DNA of 19,917 nt from Cytidiella melzeri (taxonomy: Eukaryota; Basidiomycota; Agaricomycetes; Polyporales; Irpicaceae), in NCBI GenBank assembly GCA_022592445.1, contig JABYQR010000562.1, positions 1 to 19,917 on the forward strand, in the 5' to 3' direction. Both the position numbers and the translations under genes were made by a program. Positions 17,114-19,917 of this stretch are shown here, piece by piece (positions within the stretch are counted from its first letter, which is position 1; each line of letters starts with the position of its first letter). The notes below the pieces were generated by a model. That model worked only from the letters and a program-made list of their open reading frames with translations, made no database searches and had not been told where the DNA came from.

Positions 17114-18430
17114 TTATACACAGTAAATCGTAGCGGAGCGTATAGCTCGGGGATGATCGTTGTAGAATTTCTTGATCGCTTCTTGAGCGTGCGTGATGCT
17201 TTCTACAGGTTCTCACGTGTCATCGTTCGGTCCGTAGCCTTTCCAGCGCATGTAATACTGAAGCTTTTTGGCACGACCTGTACGTCCTGTACGTCTTGAC
17301 TTGAGAATCTTCTTGACTTCGTATCCTTCTTCTCCGTCGATGATATCTGGCAGAGACATCTCCAGCTTTTGGCCTTCAAATTCAGGTTTGTTGTACAGTA
17401 CCAACTTGCTTGCATGGAATACAGGATGTATCCTTGGTGAAAATTTGGGCCATTCCAGTCTGAGTGTGACTGATGAGAGCTTTTCAGCAATCTTGAATGA
17501 GCCATAGTACTTGGCTAACAGCTTATGTCCAGATTTTTGGTAGTCTCTCAGATCTAGCATGACCTGATTGCCTTTGTTGAAGGGGACCTTCTGAATGTGC
17601 TTGTCATAGTACCATTTCATGCGTTCAGCCGCAAGTTGTAACGCCGCTTTAGCATGCTCTTGAGCTTGCAAGCGGTTCCACATGATGTCATTCATGTCAG
17701 ACCTTTTCAGGTCCTTAGTGAGCGTTGGACCAGCTCTAGGGTGTCTGCCGTATTCGAGGTAGAAAGGCAAGTGCTTAGTTCCCTCGTGCGCTGCATTGTT
17801 GTATGCGAACTCAGCCGAGCTGAGCAGTCTAGCCCAGTCGTCGTGTAGTTGATCAACGTAACAACGCAGGTACTGTTTGAGCGTTTGATTAACTCGTTCA
17901 GTTTGACCATCAGTCTGCGGATGATATGCGGTGGTCATCGTAGATTCTATCCCTAGCATTTTACACCATTCCTGGAATAAACCTGCTGCGAATTGTGGAC
18001 CTCGGTCGGAAATGATTTGCAAAGGTAACCCATGAAGGGTCCACACTCTCTCATAGAGTAGAGCTGCAAGATCTTTTGCCGAGAACTTGTTTACAATAGG
18101 GAAGAAGTATGCCCTTTTAGTGAGGCGGTCTACGACTACGCAGATAGCATTGAAGCCATCAGACTCCGGTAACTGAGTAATCAAGTTGACAGTCATGATA
18201 TTCCATGGTTCAGCCGGAACCAGGTTAGGGATGAGTGGTCCATAAGGCTGTTGCAGACAAGTCTTCATCTGCTGACATGTGTCACAGCCTGTCACGTATT
18301 TCTTGACATCGGTGGTTAAACCTGGCCACCAGTAGTTTCTCGAGATCAGTTCGTACGTTTTCCATCTGCCAGGATGTCCGGCAGAAGGTAGATCGTGATG
18401 CATCTGGATGATTTGGCATCTCAGCTCTCA
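17114..18430 (-). pseudogene. Family A integrase with C-terminal chromodomain, decayed
   Basis: Integrase joins the element DNA to the chromosome. It is in one frame with the RT/RNase H region and is separated from it by a TGA at 18430-18428. Counting from 18403, an HHCC zinc domain (HH at 2-3 to CDTC at 40-43) comes first. The DDE core has TVNLITQLPESDG, where the first catalytic Asp is Asn (residue 73, 18187-18185); the second Asp (133, ISDRGPQF) and Glu (169, DGQTERVNQ) are present with the canonical 35-residue gap. A chromodomain begins near residue 358 (EEGYEVKKILKSR, YYMRWKGYGPNDDT). A TGA at 17215-17213 replaces the Trp usual before EP, a methyl-lysine cage residue. The frame then continues to a natural TAA at 17116-17114. 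Chromodomains steer such elements to heterochromatin. Confidence 0.93.
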
Positions 18431-19917
18431 TTTCTGATCTTTGGAGATGTAGACTTTTCCACGGTATAGGAGTAATCCGTTCTCAAAATTCCATTCCTCT
18501 AGTGATTTCTTGAACTCCCTAGGACCAGAGTTAAGTAACTGCTGATAGTCCTTGGTAACTTCGTCATTCATGAGTGCTTCCTTGACCCGTCTTAGGATTT
18601 CATCATTGTTGATAGGCAAGTCATGAGAGTTTTCAATAGCAGAGATGGCAAAAAACTCGAGTTTAAGGAGAATTTTGTCCTCAATATCGGAATTTACCCC
18701 CTGTTCATGATCTGGCCTCCTGGACAGAGGATCTGCGGTAAGCATGGTCTTTCCGGGTTTGTGCCGGAGCACGTAATTGAATCGCGTGAGGTATAACGCC
18801 CATCGCGCTTGTCTCCGAGTCAGCTTCTGGGCATTCCTGAAATACGTCAGGTTTTGGTGATCCGACCATATTTCTACGGTAATCGGATGTCCCTCCAGAT
18901 GTTGACGATACTCTTCCAGGGTGCGGATAATAGCCAACAACTCTTTATCGTATATCTCATAATTACGTTCATGGATGTTGAGTGATTTAGAGTAGAAGGC
19001 TACTGGATGCCACAGCTTGTCAGCTGGGTCCAGTTGTGATAATACCGCTCCTGTAGCAAAGTCGCTAGCGTCTGTTTCCAGACGGAAAGGGTTTTCGTCA
19101 CCTGGTATCCTCAGAATAGGCGCTGACGTAAAAGCCTGTTTCAGACTTTGGAAGGCCTGTTCCTTAGCATCCTTCCAGATCCAGGGTTGGTCCTTCTTTG
19201 TCAGAATAGTGAGCGGTTTCGCATGTTTAGCAAAGTCCTTGATGAAACGCCGATAGAAATTGGCGAAGCCTAAGAAGGCTTGGACTTGCTTAACCTTTTC
19301 AGGTCGCGGCCACTCAGTAACTCCGGTGAGTTTGGCTGGATCCATCTCGATGTGTCCGTGAGAAATGATCATGCCTAGGTACTCAATGCGATCTTTTTCA
19401 AAAAAGCATTTTTCCGGTTTGGCAAATAGATTGTTCTCGCGTAGACGCTTGAGCACTTCCTGTGTGATGCGACGGTTCTCCTTCTTGTCTTCAGTGAAGA
19501 TGAGGATGTCGTTGAGATACACCATGACATGTCCTTCTAAGATCAAATCACTCAGAATTTCATTCATCATGGCCTGGAACGTCGCAGGTGCGTGCTGAAA
19601 CCGAAATACATCACCTTGGCTTCCAAAAGGCCACGGTGTGTAATGAATGCTGTCTTCCATTCGTCACCCTTTCGGATGCGAACATTATTGTATCCCCACT
19701 AAGATCAATCTTTAAGAAGACCTTAGCCTTGCTTGACGAATTGATTAAATTGTTGATGCAAGGTATGGGGTACCGACTTTTCACCGTGATGTCGTTCAGT
19801 TTTTGGTAGTCTTGCACAAGGCGCAACGAGCCATCTTTCTTCTTGACGAAGAACACAGGTGCTGCAATCGGACTTTTCAATTTGCGGATGTAACCTTTTC
19901 GGGGAGTTCCTCTTTGA
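18431..19917 (-). pseudogene. Family A reverse transcriptase and RNase H, decayed
   Basis: The polymerase domain starts at the window edge and is spread over several frames. [20 protein letters not shown] and [14 protein letters not shown] run in one frame to about 19720, [20 protein letters not shown] reads in a second to about 19620, and [20 protein letters not shown] onward in a third. The motif that should be YxDD reads MVYLNDILIF: its first Asp is Asn (19513-19511), which should abolish polymerisation. RNase H follows with ETDASDFATGAV (Asp 197 counting from 19660), YDKELLAII (Glu 240) and IWSDHQNL (Asp 267), so its acidic residues remain. A linker then leads to VYISKDQK and the TGA at 18430-18428. 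The ATG at 19660 is not a real start. Confidence 0.93.

Larger units (their letters stand above)
16151..19917 (-). mobile_element. Ty3/gypsy chromovirus-type retrotransposon, family A, 3' part
   Basis: Transcribed on -, the element shows from the window's right edge RT, RNase H, integrase with a chromodomain, untranslated 3' end, polypurine tract and 3' LTR. RT-RNase H-integrase order is gypsy type. It inserted into the RT gene of the family B element. Its gag, protease, primer site and 5' LTR lie beyond 19917. It carries frameshifts, two TGA stops and two active-site Asp to Asn changes, so it is dead. Confidence 0.95.

Overview
The window is fungal genomic DNA, most likely from a basidiomycete. 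The grounds are short introns with a GTATGT or GTGTGT donor and a CTAAC-type branch site, the two-gene PIF/Harbinger layout, and a chromodomain gypsy element. It is made almost entirely of nested, decayed transposable elements. I recognise no single-copy host gene, and the organism call is an inference.

Left part (1-3051): the right-hand portion of a PIF/Harbinger DNA transposon. It carries a transposase pseudogene on + (2-1221) and a convergent, spliced Myb/SANT-like partner gene on - (1343-2462) with two introns and one internal stop. The element ends at 2646 and lies inside an LTR of a gypsy family (called A here): the sequence from 2647 to 3051 matches the right-hand part of the complete A LTR at 16151-16876. 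The left half of both the Harbinger and this LTR is off the window.

Middle (3440-9012): a full-length Ty1/copia element on the - strand with 170-bp LTRs (3445-3614 and 8838-9007) and a 5-bp target duplication TTTGC. It has a primer site matching the anticodon arm of initiator tRNA-Met, then gag, protease, a partly deleted integrase, RT and RNase H. A 758-bp solo LTR of a second gypsy family (B) sits between gag and protease (6646-7403, duplication TCCTT). Removing it puts gag and protease back in one frame.

Gene-free stretch (9013-11630): A+T-rich DNA with degenerate ~147-190-bp repeats and a degenerate ~62-bp tandem array.

Right part (11631-19917): a Ty3/gypsy element of family B on + (5' LTR 11631-12430, gag, protease, start of RT). 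It is split inside the RT domain at 16150/16151 by a chromodomain Ty3/gypsy element of family A on -. The A element shows its 3' LTR (16151-16876), polypurine tract, chromodomain, integrase, RNase H and RT, and runs off the right edge.

No element looks autonomous. Of 14 clear in-frame internal stops, 12 are TGA, many where the family has Arg (CGA). Two catalytic Asp codons of the A element have become Asn by changes that fit CpG to TpG/CpA. The most notable mechanistic signals are a Tf1-like self-priming arrangement in the B element and a half-tRNA primer site in the copia element.
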